Shown here piece by piece: positions 24,817 through 37,021 of a DNA stretch of 64,000 bases (positions are counted from its first letter, which is position 1; the number at the start of each line of letters is the position of its first letter). Location: contig PQWQ01000031.1 of the NCBI GenBank assembly GCA_002943765.1, forward strand, positions 1 through 64,000, given 5' to 3'. The notes below the pieces were generated by a model. The model was not told where the DNA came from. It worked only from the letters and a program-made list of their open reading frames with translations, and did not search any database. Made by a program: the position numbers and the translations under genes. Source of the stretch: Psoroptes ovis. Lineage: Eukaryota; Arthropoda; Arachnida; Sarcoptiformes; Psoroptidae.

Positions 24817-24897
24817 TAGGTTGTCCGAAAAATTCATTCGGCTTAATCGAATAGTGTTCGGTTCATGAAAATTGGCCAAAACTTTTCGGACAACTTA
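24817..24897 (+). mobile_element. short TIR element, type A
   Basis: Both ends recognisable; right end GGACAACTTA. Confidence 0.85.
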
Positions 24898-25447
24898 ATT
24901 TAAACTAATGTGTGTATTACCTACCTGCCTGCTACCTTGCTCAAATCTTAGTCATAATTTCATTGATTTAAATGCTCAAAAGGATATCCGAAAGTAAGAG
25001 GTATAAGACACCAATCAACGATATTCATTTGAATGGCAGAAATTTTTTTTGTCGACAAAAATGTTCATGTCATGTTTAATTGATTATGAATCATCCTATT
25101 ATCAATTTGGATTAATCTCATTTCTTCTGAGATAAAATAAAAATCGAAATGATTCAAGCGTTGAAAGCGTTGATCCCGATAATAATCTTATCTTCTTAAT
25201 CATTTCATGTGATTATCTGTTCGAGATAATTCATTTGTTTTGTCATATGAAATCTTCACAAAAGGATAATAATAATATTATATGTATGAATGATGATAGG
25301 CACCGTATGGCTGTTTCAATATCGAGTCATTCGACAATTATAATCCTTTTTTTTGTTTGTTTGACCGGGTTTCCATGGTGAAAATTTTTTTTTTTCGAAA
25401 TCTCAAACACATTAACAAGGATAAATATTATATTTAAAATATATTTC

Positions 25448-25527
25448 AGGTAGGTCCCATAAATTCTTGCCGATTTTCCAATGATTTTCCAACGATATAA
25501 CCGACAAGAACTTATGGGACAACCCGA
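25448..25527 (+). mobile_element. short TIR element, type C (mariner-like ends)
   Basis: Ends GTCCCATAAATTCTTGCCG and its inverse with GGGACAACCC; interior as in type B. Confidence 0.8.
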
Positions 25528-26247
25528 TTACTAATTATTATTTTGTTTTGTTCTTGATTGAATTTTCATTTTTTCCAAATAATCATCATTATCATCTTCA
25601 ACCATCATAGTCAAAAGGTGAATTTCATTTTGCCCATTTTCGCCATTTACCATTTGTTTACCTTGTTTTGTCGTTTTTGTTTTTTCTTGGTTCATTAATG
25701 ATTAGTTGATATGATTCGAATATGATTTTTCGAACAAAAATTAAGGCCTTTTTTGCTACGACTTTCATTCAATTAAAACAATTAAAAGCAATTTTTTGGA
25801 AATTAAAACTTTCGGAAAAAAAGAAAACAAATACAACCAAGGACTCTATTTTCTATTTTAAAATTTCTAGATCATAGAAACAACTAGAGTAGTTAATTTC
25901 AAATGGCCATTCATTCATTCATTCATTTGTGATTTATTGATTCTCATTGCTTTTCACCTTTAAATTATAAGATAATTTTCATAAAAATAAATAATCTCTA
26001 TTTTTATGCATATATTTTTTCAGTGATCTGATTATTAGTGTCGTTTTTTTTCTTTTTTGAAGACCAAACAACGATAATTATTATCATTATGATCATAGTA
26101 ATAATAATGATAATAAGCGAAGCTGAACGTAATGAATGGAATGAATGAATGAAATGAAAGAAAATTTTGAAGCAATCGATGTCAACCCATAATAATGTTT
26201 CTTATTTGAGTATTTTTTCCAATTTTCTCTCTCATTAATTAATTGTA

Positions 26248-26336
26248 TCAGGCTGTCCGAAAAGTTATGGCCGATTTTCATGCAAGCAACTCTATTGTGA
26301 TTAAGCCGAATGAATTTTTCGGACAACAACAGCCTA
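26248..26336 (-). mobile_element. short TIR element, type A
   Basis: Right end expanded to GGACAACAACAGCCTA. Confidence 0.85.
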
Positions 26337-26589
26337 ATAGATATAATTCACTTTTTTTTCTGGTATTTCTTAAAGTGACTGATTAAGAAAAAATTTCAAA
26401 TTGAAATTCAAGCAAAAAGAGCGAAAGGTTTGTGCAGAGAGAGAGAGAGAGGAAAGAAAATATTGAATCCACATACCTGTTGAATATAGACCAATTGTCA
26501 AAACTCCGATGAATTTTGCTTGAAAATTTCACCCAAAAATTGAAAGAGTTTCTAAATAATATAAAATAAAAGAAATCAAAATGAAACTA

Positions 26590-26674
26590 TTAGAGGCTGT
26601 CCGAAAAGTTCATTCGGCTTTATCACAATCAGAGTTGCCACATGAAAATTGGCCCAAACTTTTCGGACAACCTA
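26590..26674 (+). mobile_element. short TIR element, type A
   Basis: Both ends intact; centre has CACAATCAGAGTTG. Confidence 0.85.
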
Positions 26675-27623
26675 ATATTATTATTTTCTATGGCTAAATG
26701 ATGTATGTATATTCAACTAATGAAATTTGAAAAAAATAATAAAACATTTGAAAGTTTCAATTCAATCATTGTCATTGTTGAATAAATGAAATGAAATGAT
26801 TGATTTTCATTTTTTTCATTCATTTCAAAGTTTTATATTCATTGAATTATTATTTGTAATAGTGAAATGTGAATTATTAAATTATATCAATCGAAAGTTT
26901 TGTTATTTCGTTTAGTTTTGTTTGATTAAATTCATCATCATTCATTTATTTATTTGGATACAAACATGAAATGCAAGTTTTTACCATTGATTGTAATGCA
27001 TTTTTCCGTCATCATCATCATCATTTTTTGTTCCACCAATTTCGGCTGATTATTAAATTTTCCCGAGATTATTGTTGTTCCGTTTTATTGTATTTATTAT
27101 TATCAAAATTCAAATAAATAAATTCAGTGATGTTTCCGAACAAACAAACAACCAAAAAAAAACTTTTGATACATTAATTCTCTTTGAAATTCACTCTGTA
27201 TTTAGAGCAACTGATAATTCAAATGATTTAAATGATTTCTATGAAAGAAAAAAATTGAATAAAACTTTGAATCATTGTTTGGTGATGATGAATTATTTCC
27301 AACAATTTGTAAAGCCATTTGTTCACCATCGCAAGGCTTCAAAAATGTGAAAAATCAGACGAGATTTGTTGTTTAATCAATTTGTCATTTTCGCTGGTTG
27401 AATTTTGAATGAATTACTCACTATTAAACGAATTCAAAGCATCAGCCCTAAACAATAATAAAAGAAATTGAAAATCTTAGAAAATCGTAAATAATTTATC
27501 GATTTTGATCGATTTAAGATTAATTCGATCATCGAAAGTGTTTTGTTAATTTATCAAGACGATGAAAGTTGTTGAATCAAATGACATTTGAATCTATTTA
27601 ATTTAACCATTGAAATCATCATC

Positions 27624-30533
27624 ATGTTAACCGTATTTCATCAAATCGCCGCCTTGGGCATTTTATTTTCATTTTCATTGCTGATAGCATTCGGTCCACT
27701 ATTACTGTTACGTTGGCTTTATAAACACAAGAAACGACGATTAAAAACGATAATTTCATTGAATCAGAAGAATAATGACAACAACAACAACAACAATGAT
27801 AATGATTGTCCGAATTCTTCGAGAAATTCATCATGTTTAACCCGTTCAACCCAAAGATCACCAATATCGACTGTGAATAGCTTAGCATTACGATCAACAA
27901 TTCGTTTACCCGAACTGTTTGTCAATCTATTACGTTCATTAAATTGTGGCCTATTATTGGCAACACTGTTCTTGATATTTATGCCACATTTACGTGTAAA
28001 TTTTGATTTATTAATGCATAGCTACATTTACAAGTCACAATATTATTATTATAATCATCAAAGAAATAATGATGGTGGCCATTATCAACCAATCAATAAT
28101 GCTAAGGAAAAAGAACCACCTATAGCCCTAAGATACATTTCGAATCTTAAATTTTCAAATTATTCAAATAATGTAAATAATATCGATGATCATAATGGTA
28201 CATTGGGCACCAAATTTACCAACATATCGTCGACATCAACAAATCATTATCAGCAAAATTTTATACCAAAATTTTCACCAATACCAATTGTTGAAGTCAT
28301 TTTCTGTTTGGCATTTTTTCTCCTTTATTTCGTGGATGAATTCACACAATTACTGTTTCGTTATCGTAAATATTATTGGTCAATGAATTCATCGATAATA
28401 TTATCATCAAACACTGATAATAGCTGTGATTATACATCACTTGATTATCGTATAAATTGTACGAAAAAATTTTTGATTAATTGTAGCCGTAAAACATTTA
28501 CAACATCCAGTACTAATTATTCGTCATCATCGACATCATCATCAACATCATCTACGAATAATGATGAATATGGTGATCTTTGTTCAAACGAAAGGTCAAC
28601 ACCTTATAAATTGATTAATGTCCATAATTTTTCTAATAATCATACGAAGAATGGCAATGGAATGATCACAGTGATACCTGGATTCACATCGGGCCACCAT
28701 CATAGTCCGTTTTCATCGACCAAGAAGACAAATCCACTAGTCCAAAATAAATTAGTCACAGACGAACCCGAACAAAATGACCCTTCAATCAAATTTGATT
28801 CGAATAATCCGATTGAAAAACAATACGAGAATTTACCATCAGATCATCATCACGAGCAAAAAGATTCGAAAGATTCATTGAATCAAACAATAAACGAACC
28901 GAAATCATTAATATCAAATAATTCATCTACCAATCTACCATCTTACTATTGGCAACAACATCATCAACACCAGCTGCCACAACAACCTTTGAATAGTTTA
29001 GCAAATCATCATAAATGTGGTCATCAATCATTATCATCAGGCGAATTGATGATGTGCGAAGATATCGATTCGAACTATAATCTTGTCAATGATAATGATA
29101 ATGATGGCGATGGGAAAAATTCATCAAATTCAAAACGAAAATCATTGGTAACAACGGATTCGAAAACATTTTGCTCCATAGGTCCGTATGGCTGTACAGG
29201 TTATGACCCTAATAATTGCTATCGTAGTTGCTGTTGTTGTTGTTGTTGCTGTTGCTGCAATAGTTATCATCAACAACAACAAAAGCAAATGAAATCGAGC
29301 AATAGTCATGGTGATAATCGACGAAAATCTGAAAATAATCAAACAATTGGCGGGAAAATTCCATCGAAAATATTCCTACCGAACACAACACAATGTACAA
29401 ACATACCTTCGCTGTATATTGGTGAAGGGCTGTTGATTGCAATACAACCAACTAAATCCCTTCTATGGATAATGTTGCTCATAATTCTACTACATAAATT
29501 GGCCAATAGTTTAGCGATGGCAATCGAATTACATTATCGTTCGAATGGTCGTCAACGTAATCTGCCATCATCAACATTGTTAATGTTCATCACATTACCA
29601 TCGCTTGGTTGTTTATTCGTAATCGTGGCTAATATGATTATTTATTGGAAGATGAATTTAGATTTTGTCATGTCATCTTCGTTGCCATCTATGTCGCCAT
29701 CATCACCATCATTGTCATCGTCTACGATCAAAACAATGATAAATCAGTCAAATTATAGTCAAAATCACAGTAATAATTTATACACACATTTACCATTTGA
29801 ATTTCTGATCAAAGTCGTTCTTATATCATTATCGGCAGCAACACTGTTACATTTAATATTATTAACAATTCAACAAAGAAATTATTGTAATTATTTGCCA
29901 TCCAAATCATCTTCATCGACCAAATCAATGTTATCGACAAAGAAAACTGATAAACAACAAAATGATCGAAATCTGTCAAATCAAAATAAACAGACGACAA
30001 AATTGTCGGTGACAACGAAAACTTCGATAAAATCGATACCATCATCATGTACAATCGATTCAAATCATTCGAATCGACGAATATTTCAAAACACGGTACC
30101 TTTTATTCAAAGTGTAAACGGTTCAATGTTGAAAACATTATCGACTAAGCAGCAGCCACAGCCACAGACATTGGTCAAAACAATCCATAAAACACATGAA
30201 TCAACATCGTCGATGATGAATAATCGATCGTCAATCGATAATTTGACAAGTGAAAATAATGAAATTGATTGTTCATCAATCATTTTGAATGATTTAAATG
30301 ATTTAAACGATGATTACTTTGATTTAAATGACAATTATTTCGCCGATGACAATTACTATAATAATTATCACGATCAATATGATGATGATCATCATCGCAG
30401 ACCCAGCGTATTGCCATTTACAATATCATTATTGAATCGAAATAATATTCTACATTATTTCGTAATGTATTCAGGTTTCATTATTATTCTGATGATAATT
30501 GCATTTGTGAATTTTGATAATTTTAAATTGTAA
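27624..30533 (+). CDS. divergent ZIP-family (SLC39) membrane protein with a Cys10 run
   Basis: 969 residues from the first in-frame ATG, in one exon. Eight hydrophobic segments in the ZIP1/2/3 pattern are present: HQIAALGILFSFSLLIAFG; LNCGLLLATLFLIFMP; VEVIFCLAFFLLYFVDEF; GEGLLIAIQPTKSLLWIML; LLHKLANSLAMAIEL; TLLMFITLPSLGCLFVIVAN; VVLISLSAATLLHLILL; and YSGFIIILMIIAFV. ZIP proteins import zinc or iron. Here the fourth segment keeps EG but has Leu where the metal-binding His of HSxxEG should be, while the fifth keeps its His. The segment 3-4 loop, normally a short His-rich cytosolic loop, is about 360 residues and contains ten consecutive cysteines (29229-29258) and Asn/Ser/His-rich sequence. 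Transport activity is doubtful; a sensor or regulatory role is inference. Confidence 0.78.
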   Translation: MLTVFHQIAALGILFSFSLLIAFGPLLLLRWLYKHKKRRLKTIISLNQKNNDNNNNNNDNDCPNSSRNSSCLTRSTQRSPISTVNSLALRSTIRLPELFVNLLRSLNCGLLLATLFLIFMPHLRVNFDLLMHSYIYKSQYYYYNHQRNNDGGHYQPINNAKEKEPPIALRYISNLKFSNYSNNVNNIDDHNGTLGTKFTNISSTSTNHYQQNFIPKFSPIPIVEVIFCLAFFLLYFVDEFTQLLFRYRKYYWSMNSSIILSSNTDNSCDYTSLDYRINCTKKFLINCSRKTFTTSSTNYSSSSTSSSTSSTNNDEYGDLCSNERSTPYKLINVHNFSNNHTKNGNGMITVIPGFTSGHHHSPFSSTKKTNPLVQNKLVTDEPEQNDPSIKFDSNNPIEKQYENLPSDHHHEQKDSKDSLNQTINEPKSLISNNSSTNLPSYYWQQHHQHQLPQQPLNSLANHHKCGHQSLSSGELMMCEDIDSNYNLVNDNDNDGDGKNSSNSKRKSLVTTDSKTFCSIGPYGCTGYDPNNCYRSCCCCCCCCCCNSYHQQQQKQMKSSNSHGDNRRKSENNQTIGGKIPSKIFLPNTTQCTNIPSLYIGEGLLIAIQPTKSLLWIMLLIILLHKLANSLAMAIELHYRSNGRQRNLPSSTLLMFITLPSLGCLFVIVANMIIYWKMNLDFVMSSSLPSMSPSSPSLSSSTIKTMINQSNYSQNHSNNLYTHLPFEFLIKVVLISLSAATLLHLILLTIQQRNYCNYLPSKSSSSTKSMLSTKKTDKQQNDRNLSNQNKQTTKLSVTTKTSIKSIPSSCTIDSNHSNRRIFQNTVPFIQSVNGSMLKTLSTKQQPQPQTLVKTIHKTHESTSSMMNNRSSIDNLTSENNEIDCSSIILNDLNDLNDDYFDLNDNYFADDNYYNNYHDQYDDDHHRRPSVLPFTISLLNRNNILHYFVMYSGFIIILMIIAFVNFDNFKL

Positions 30534-30615
30534 ATTTTTTAACATTTTAAGATTTTTTTGTTCCATTGAAAATAAATGTAAATCTTTCAAAATTACAAAT
30601 ATGTATTCATTGTAT

Positions 30616-33600
30616 TTAAACAGTAGAATCTTGTTGGTTTTCATTATCATCAAGGCTATTGTTATTTGAAAATTTGATTGGAATCAAAAACACTACAGAA
30701 ATCATTGTTATCAATGCAGTGATTGATATCGATGATGAATAACGATCAATGTTTTGTTGATCATCATTGATCACAGTCAAATCTATCAGAGAAGAAAAAA
30801 CAAGGGTCAAACCCTGTTCAAATTTACAGAGGCCAAAATTTTGTATTTTTCAAAACTCACTGATCAATGGTGGTCCAATCAAGGCGGCTAAACCATCGAA
30901 AAACGAAAGAATACCGAAAGCGTTGGCCATTTTTTCGGTTCCCAGCATGTTGACCAATACGACCGGTGTTAAACATATGTTGGCACCTTAATAACAGTTT
31001 GACAAATTGATATTTGATTTGTTCATCCGGTACGTAACCGATATTGTTATTATCACAAATCGACATAAATTGACATGTTTTGCCATTGAAAATATGTGGA
31101 CCCGGATCCACAAAGAAATTTGATTGTTTTCCAATGAAAATGATATTTTAAATATTTCAATTGAAAAAAAATACAAATATTTAAGGTTGTCCGAAAAGTT
31201 GTGGCCGATTTTCATTCGACAACTCTGATTCGATTAAGCCGAATGAACTTTTCGGACAACCTAATAAACAAACAAAAAAAATATCAGTCAAAATTCATAA
31301 AAATAATATACGGATATTCAACTTTTACGATTGAATCGCTGCGTAGCTTGAAAATAAGCTTCCGCAGTCCATTCCATTCATATCACATATTCAATTTGTA
31401 TCATTCAATTCAATGTTTTTTTTAAAGATATTGTTTCTAATCTAATCAATCGATGATTAATTGATAATTTTCAATCAAGGAAAATTGTGAATTGAAAAAT
31501 TAGTTTCTTGGCTTTCATAGATAGGATAAGCCATTGTTTTTATTAAGGAAAAATGAATTAAATTTCTACATGAAAATACTGAACAATTGTGTCAAAGCAA
31601 TTGGAATAAACGATTTGGGTAAGAGACTAATGTAATCGAAATCAAAATAATATTTTATTCGAAACAGAGAAAAATGAAATGAAATCTTAAATTTTTTCTT
31701 TAATATTTGAAGATTGAAAGCTTTTAAATAATGATCAATGATTGATCAAACATAAAGATGAGGAAAAACATTTATAAATCCAATTATATTTGGTTGTCCG
31801 AAAAGTTCATTCGGCTTAATCACAATAGAGTTGTCGCATGAAAATCGGCCAAAACTTTTCGGACAACCAAATATATTTCATTTATATTACAATGATCACA
31901 TAATAAGTTTCATTGAATTTAAATTAAATTTAGCACACATGATATATATATTGGTGGTGCGCTTCTAAATTTTATTTATTTTTTTGAAAAGAAAAATGCC
32001 TTTTGTTTAAGGAAAAAATTATTAGATTGTCCGGAAAGTTATGGCCGATTTTCATGAACCGAACTCTATTCGATTAAGCCGAATGAACTTTTCGGACAAC
32101 CTAAAATATTATATGTAAAAAAATGAATAAATGTAAATGTACACCAGGGAGAGAGAGATAGCACCAGCATTAAATCATGTATTCAATTTGAATCCAATCA
32201 CTGGTAAATGCAAAAATGCTTCAGGGTTATTTTTCATCATTTTCCACTCGATAAATACTGGATGAATGTGTAAAAGTGTGAAAAATGACGGAATCGGAAA
32301 AAAATAAATCATGAAAAATGAATGAATCAATTTTGAATTGAAAACAATTGTGTATTTTCAAATAATTATTGCTGCTTAATGATGATCGGAATCAAATCAA
32401 AATCGAAATCAAATCATTCATCACCATTCAATGATGATGGATAATAATATATTAGACTGTCCGAAAAGTTTTGGCCAATTTTCATTCAGGCAACTCTATT
32501 GTGATTAAGCTGAATGAACTTTTCGGACAACCTAATTATTGAAAAATGAATAACAATTTGATTTGATTTAGGATTTCGATGATTGAGTGAATTAGATGAT
32601 TCGAACATTAGAGCTTTTTAGAGCACTCATAATTAAACATTTCGATGCTTTCAGGGCAGCATGCATTTATAATCGAGACAGTCAGTCAATCGTCGATTAT
32701 TATTTTCATTTTCATCATCATTAAAATTGAATAGATTCAATCAATTATTTACAAATATGCACACAATATGTTTATGTTTAGGGTAGGCAACGTATCATTG
32801 AATGTTTGCTATTTTCAAATATTTTTTCCATTCAAACAAACATGAATGAAGATTGGAGATAGAAATAATGATGATTTACAATTTCTATTAGGTTGTCCCA
32901 TAAGTTTTTGCCGCTTTTTGAATGAAAAAAAAAGATTTAAAAAACGGCAAGAACTTATGGGACAACCTAATATTATAATAAAAATAGATCCTAATCAAAT
33001 CATTTCTTAAAGAATATATATATATATTCTTTTATATTTGTCTATATTTTCGATTAATGAAAAATTATTATTATGTAAATTATTAATAATTTTGGGGTTT
33101 TCATTTCTTGTATTTCTCTATACCTAAGATCATTTTGGAATTTGAATAGAAAATTGCATTCATTTCATTTCATTCTTTTGCATTCAAATTCGTGTTTTTC
33201 TTCTTCTTATTTCAATTTCTCAAATAATAATAAAATTTTTACATTCAATTATTTTCTCCCTCTTAGGTTGTTGTCCGAAAAGTTCATTCGACTTAATCAC
33301 AATAGAGTTTGCTTGATGAAAATCGGCCAAAACTTTTCGGACAACCTAATATTTTCGATTCATATTTGCATCACAAAAAAAAAGAAAGAAAGAATTCTCA
33401 AAAGATAATTTTCGGAAAAATTCCTAAGAATTTGTTCTTACTACGAACTTTCAAAATTTGTTTGTTTCATTCATTCATTCATTAATGAATACAAGAATTT
33501 TGATTATTTTTCTTTATTTCAGCACATGTGATCTATTGCAGAGAATTGCAGTTATCATTTCTCTCAGTGAAAATAATTGAATAATAAATCTGAGAATAAA

Positions 33601-35098
33601 TATTAGATTGTCCGAAAAGTTTTGGCTGATTTTCCAATCATTTTTATATACAATATAACCGACAAAAACTTTTCGGACGACCCGATAGATGTTTTAAGAT
33701 AAAAATAACTTGACTTACCGAAAAAAATTCCAATCAGAGCATAGAAAAAATACATTGTTACGATGGTCGTAGCAAAATTTGTCAACCATATTGTCCCGGC
33801 TAACAGTAAGGTAACAATAATTAATGTTGATAGATTGTCAATGTCAAAATTTGTTGATAATAAACCGAATAAAATACGCCCGATACCATTGGCTAAGCCA
33901 AAACAACAATAAATTAATGATGATGTTTGATGATCATCATATGATGATTCATTATTTATGGAATACAAATTGTTCATATGTTTTAAACGATCAATAATTG
34001 TTATTAATGGTATGAATAAAACCAGATTCAGCATGAATTGACTTGAAATAAATAATAAAAAAGGTTTATGGCTTGATAACAGGCCAAAATCGATTGTATC
34101 ATTTATGATTTGATTGATTATCGATGGGCTATAGGTCGATGATTTTTCTGGATGTTTTAATTGTTGTTTATTTTCAATAGTTTTGTCATCATTACTCATC
34201 AACAATGATAACTTGGTGGACAATGATGATTCACAGATGATAGGTTCAACATATAAACTTGAAAATATCAAACATGTCGAAATGAAACCCGATATAATAA
34301 TCATTGTACCTTTCCATGTATAAAGTTCGATAAAATAATTACTGATTAATGCAAATATTGCCATACCAAAACCTGAACCACATTCAGCCAAGCCAGTTGC
34401 CAAGGGTAATTTTTGGCCATCAAACCATTCGGTAACAATAACTAATTGTGTTATGAACAATAGCCCTAGACCACAACCAGTTATCATACCGATTGTTATG
34501 AAATGATAATAAATTGATTGATCAAATATTGTCGACAGTAATAGGCCAATAATAGCCATTATTGTACCCACTATCGATATCAATCTACATCCATATATTT
34601 TAATCAGGCTACTTGCAAATGGTGCTTTTTGGATCGGGATGGATGGGATGGAAGGGTGGAAAAAATAAAAATTAATACAAAGACCCATTGATTCACCACC
34701 AAGCCCTTTCAAATATAAATATAAATTGAAATATGATACTTACATATACCATAAATGGCGCCATTCATAATCGATATATAAATGGATGTTATTGTTTCGC
34801 TTTGATTATAAACCATTAAAAATTGTTCATAAAATTGTCCACATGTATATGCATAGCCATCATTGATCAACGATATCAACGATGATGATATGACAATGAT
34901 CCAACCAAATTGTCCATTGATTTTTCGGCAATCGAACCCTTTAACAACATCATCTGATGATGTCTCGGCATCAATAATCAATGATTTGGATCGATTCGGG
35001 AGTTTTCGTCTTCGCCGTCGCCGACCATGTCTTTGATGATGTCCGCTTGATGAATATAAAATTTCCAAATATAATAATCGAACGCTGTTCATACTCAT
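30616..35098 (-). CDS. monocarboxylate transporter-like (SLC16/MFS)
   Basis: Twelve-helix major-facilitator transporter; SLC16 members move lactate, pyruvate, ketone bodies, aromatic amino acids or thyroid hormone, and the substrate here cannot be read. Exons, complement of 34744-35098, 33719-34624, 30861-30986 and 30616-30782, give 517 residues with consistent phases. The basic N-terminal tail is followed by the SLC16 entry motif region (NGQFGWIIVISSSLISLIND). Then come YGCRLISIVGTIMA, ITGCGLGLLFI and ATGLAECGSGFGMAIFALIS, a cytosolic loop of about 60 residues, and the second half with YFFYALIGIFFGGANICLTP and LVNMLGTEKMANAFGI, both typical of the family. Intron 3 (30987-33718, 2.7 kb) contains seven short inverted-repeat elements. 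The canonical PDGGWGW start of segment 1 is degraded. Confidence 0.88.
31181..31263 (-). mobile_element. short TIR element, type A
   Basis: In MCT-like intron 3. Confidence 0.85.
31789..31872 (+). mobile_element. short TIR element, type A
   Basis: In MCT-like intron 3; ends TTTGGTTG and CAACCAAA, a matched outer change. Confidence 0.85.
32022..32103 (-). mobile_element. short TIR element, type A
   Basis: In MCT-like intron 3; left end TGTCCGGAAAG. Confidence 0.85.
32452..32534 (-). mobile_element. short TIR element, type A
   Basis: In MCT-like intron 3; left end GACTGTCC, right end GGACAACC. Confidence 0.85.
32889..32969. mobile_element. short TIR element, type C (mariner-like ends)
   Basis: In MCT-like intron 3. 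Best type C copy: TTAGGTTGTCCCATAAGTTT and inverse are nearly perfect; the centre is an A-rich filler. Confidence 0.9.
33264..33349 (+). mobile_element. short TIR element, type A
   Basis: In MCT-like intron 3; left end expanded to GGTTGTTGTCC. Confidence 0.85.
33603..33686 (+). mobile_element. short TIR element, type B
   Basis: In MCT-like intron 3, 32 bases inside the donor site. Confidence 0.8.
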
Positions 35099-36136
35099 TT
35101 TGAAAGGGGGTACCAACCCTTTGGAAACCTTGGACCAAATAAAGCAAAATTTCTTCGAGAATTTTGCTTTTTATTCCTTAGAAGCTCTTGAATTTCGAAT
35201 TTTGGAAATTTCAAAATTTCATGATTTCCAAGAAACATTTGTTTCAAGGTTTTAATTGTTCCTTTTTCTCAAAGAATAAAATTGCCTCAAGCCATTTAAG
35301 AATATATGTCAAATGAATATGTGTCAGTACAAGTACCAGTACGATTCGAACCGATGAAAATTCAAATTTCAAAATTCTTCAAATAAGTGCAATATGTGAA
35401 AATGTCTTGAAAAACAATAACCCTTTCAACCCTTCAATATTTGATTCATTCATTTTTTTTTTTTTTTTCGTTGCCCTAATTTTTGATTTGAGATTTTGAA
35501 TAAGAATGAGAAAATATGCACAAAAACCAAATTGCTCCAGGCCAATTTTTAATATTTTTTTTACCAGACCTTATCGCAGGGGATCTTGTTCGTTGCGTTT
35601 TTTATTTCTTACAAATCATCGTCATATCGAATCGATAATCATCGAATTCATCGATTGTTTCGCCCCATAATTCAAATGTGCAGACGACAAATTTTCTTCG
35701 GATTTTCGAAATCCGTTTGGCCAAAAAGTATTGGGATTCGAAAATCGAATTTCTTTAAATTTCTTAAAATTTCGAAATGCTCAAAGATTTTTAGAAATGT
35801 GAAACAGAAAACAATAGTTTAATAATTTTTGACTGATCATAAATAATTCAAATTTTTTTTCGATTAATTCATTAAGAATAACAGAGAGTATAATAATACA
35901 GTGCTCGATCCAGTTTCCATGGCTCGTATTAATGGGTCATAAAAGGGTTTTGACCAAAGATGACAATATTCACAATTTAGAAATGATGATGAAATATTTG
36001 TACAATGTTTGATGTGATGTTTACATTTTGATGAGGTTACTACCCTTGATATCGATTCTTCTCGAAGCAAATCTATTGGGAATTGGGAGATATTGATTCA
36101 ATCGATGGTCATCGGTCATCACCAGAGTCACCGCGT
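35099..36136. other. intergenic
   Basis: No gene recognised and, unusually for this window, no short inverted-repeat element. A minus-strand frame at 35864-36070 has several cysteines but no start context or domain that would support it. Confidence 0.4.
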
Positions 36137-37021
36137 TCACAAATCATAAAAATTTTTGACCAATTTCAATTTATCCTTGATTTTCATCATTGATAAACGT
36201 ACTTTCGGGTCAACTTGCAACACTGGTTCAATCAATATGACAAATATTGTTGAATCTATATCATTAAATATTGTCATATGATTCAAATCCAGTACGTCGC
36301 CGTTCGAAAATGCTTCATAAATCTTGAATTCAGTGGTATACACTGATGTCCATGGCAAACGGCCAGTCAACATTTCGACCAAAATAATGCCAGCACTCCA
36401 AATGTCCAGCGGTTGAGCTTTGTGCGATGGTACATTGATATGATCATGCGGAATAAATGTTTCTGGTGCTCGATACGAATCATGGCCAACAACTTTGATT
36501 AATTGAAATTCTTCATTGAAAAATTTATAGATTGTTGCCGAACCAAAATCAATAATTTTAATTTGATCATTTGAATCGATCATTATGTTCGATGGTTTTA
36601 AATCACGATGAACGACATTACAATTATTATGCAAATAATCAATACCATTGATCAATCCTTCAAAATATTTTAATGATTTTTTAATACCCAAACCCAACGA
36701 ATTAATTTTCAAATGATCTCGTAATGAGCCATTGTCAACGTATTCGAAATATAATAATTTTTCACCCAATATTTGTTCATAATGAATGAATTTACATATA
36801 TTTTGATGATCAATGTTTCGATGAATTTGTACTTCACGATCAATATTGGCCACCGACGATCCATTTTTTATTATTTTCAATGCAAGATATCCACTATTAT
36901 CATGATAATCTGCATGATATCGTTCATCTTTGATCAAATAAACATTTGAAAATGTACCGTTGCCTAGTTTTTTGATTATTTTAATCGATTTAGGTAAATT
37001 CATAACCGACGATTCCATCAT
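36137..37021 (-). CDS. CHK1-like serine/threonine protein kinase
   Basis: Compact kinase of 294 residues in one exon. Glycine loop LGNGTFSNVYLI, ATP lysine in ALKII (about Lys49), catalytic HRDLKPSN (Asp140), DFG (158-160) and an APE motif (RAPET) are all intact, so it should be active. The segment FGSATIYKFFNEEFQLIKVVGHDSYRAPE and QPLDIWSAGIILVEMLTGRLPW resemble CHK1 more than other kinases. CHK1 is the checkpoint kinase acting downstream of ATR. The CHK1 C-terminal regulatory half (SQ sites and KA1-like domain) is absent, since the frame stops just after the kinase domain. It may be a CHK1-derived paralogue with another role. ATG at 37021 or the adjacent 37018 would serve as start. Confidence 0.8.
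   Translation of the reverse strand: MMESSVMNLPKSIKIIKKLGNGTFSNVYLIKDERYHADYHDNSGYLALKIIKNGSSVANIDREVQIHRNIDHQNICKFIHYEQILGEKLLYFEYVDNGSLRDHLKINSLGLGIKKSLKYFEGLINGIDYLHNNCNVVHRDLKPSNIMIDSNDQIKIIDFGSATIYKFFNEEFQLIKVVGHDSYRAPETFIPHDHINVPSHKAQPLDIWSAGIILVEMLTGRLPWTSVYTTEFKIYEAFSNGDVLDLNHMTIFNDIDSTIFVILIEPVLQVDPKVRLSMMKIKDKLKLVKNFYDL

Larger units (their letters stand above)
19297..27623. other. 8.3-kb gene-free region
   Basis: No open frame here has protein-like composition or a recognisable domain. It holds eight short inverted-repeat elements (types A and C), one copy of the TACAGGG palindromic family, and simple repeats such as a GA run at 26436-26452. The last part (about 27350-27620) is presumably promoter and leader of the ZIP-family gene. 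Confidence 0.5.

Noticed and set aside
27072..27350. 92-codon plus-strand frame upstream of the ZIP-like gene
   Set aside because: AT-rich composition, no signal or domain, and no splice link to the downstream gene.
35864..36070. Cysteine-containing 68-codon minus-strand frame
   Set aside because: No signal peptide and no recognisable family; falls just after the kinase stop and is probably its 3' untranslated region.
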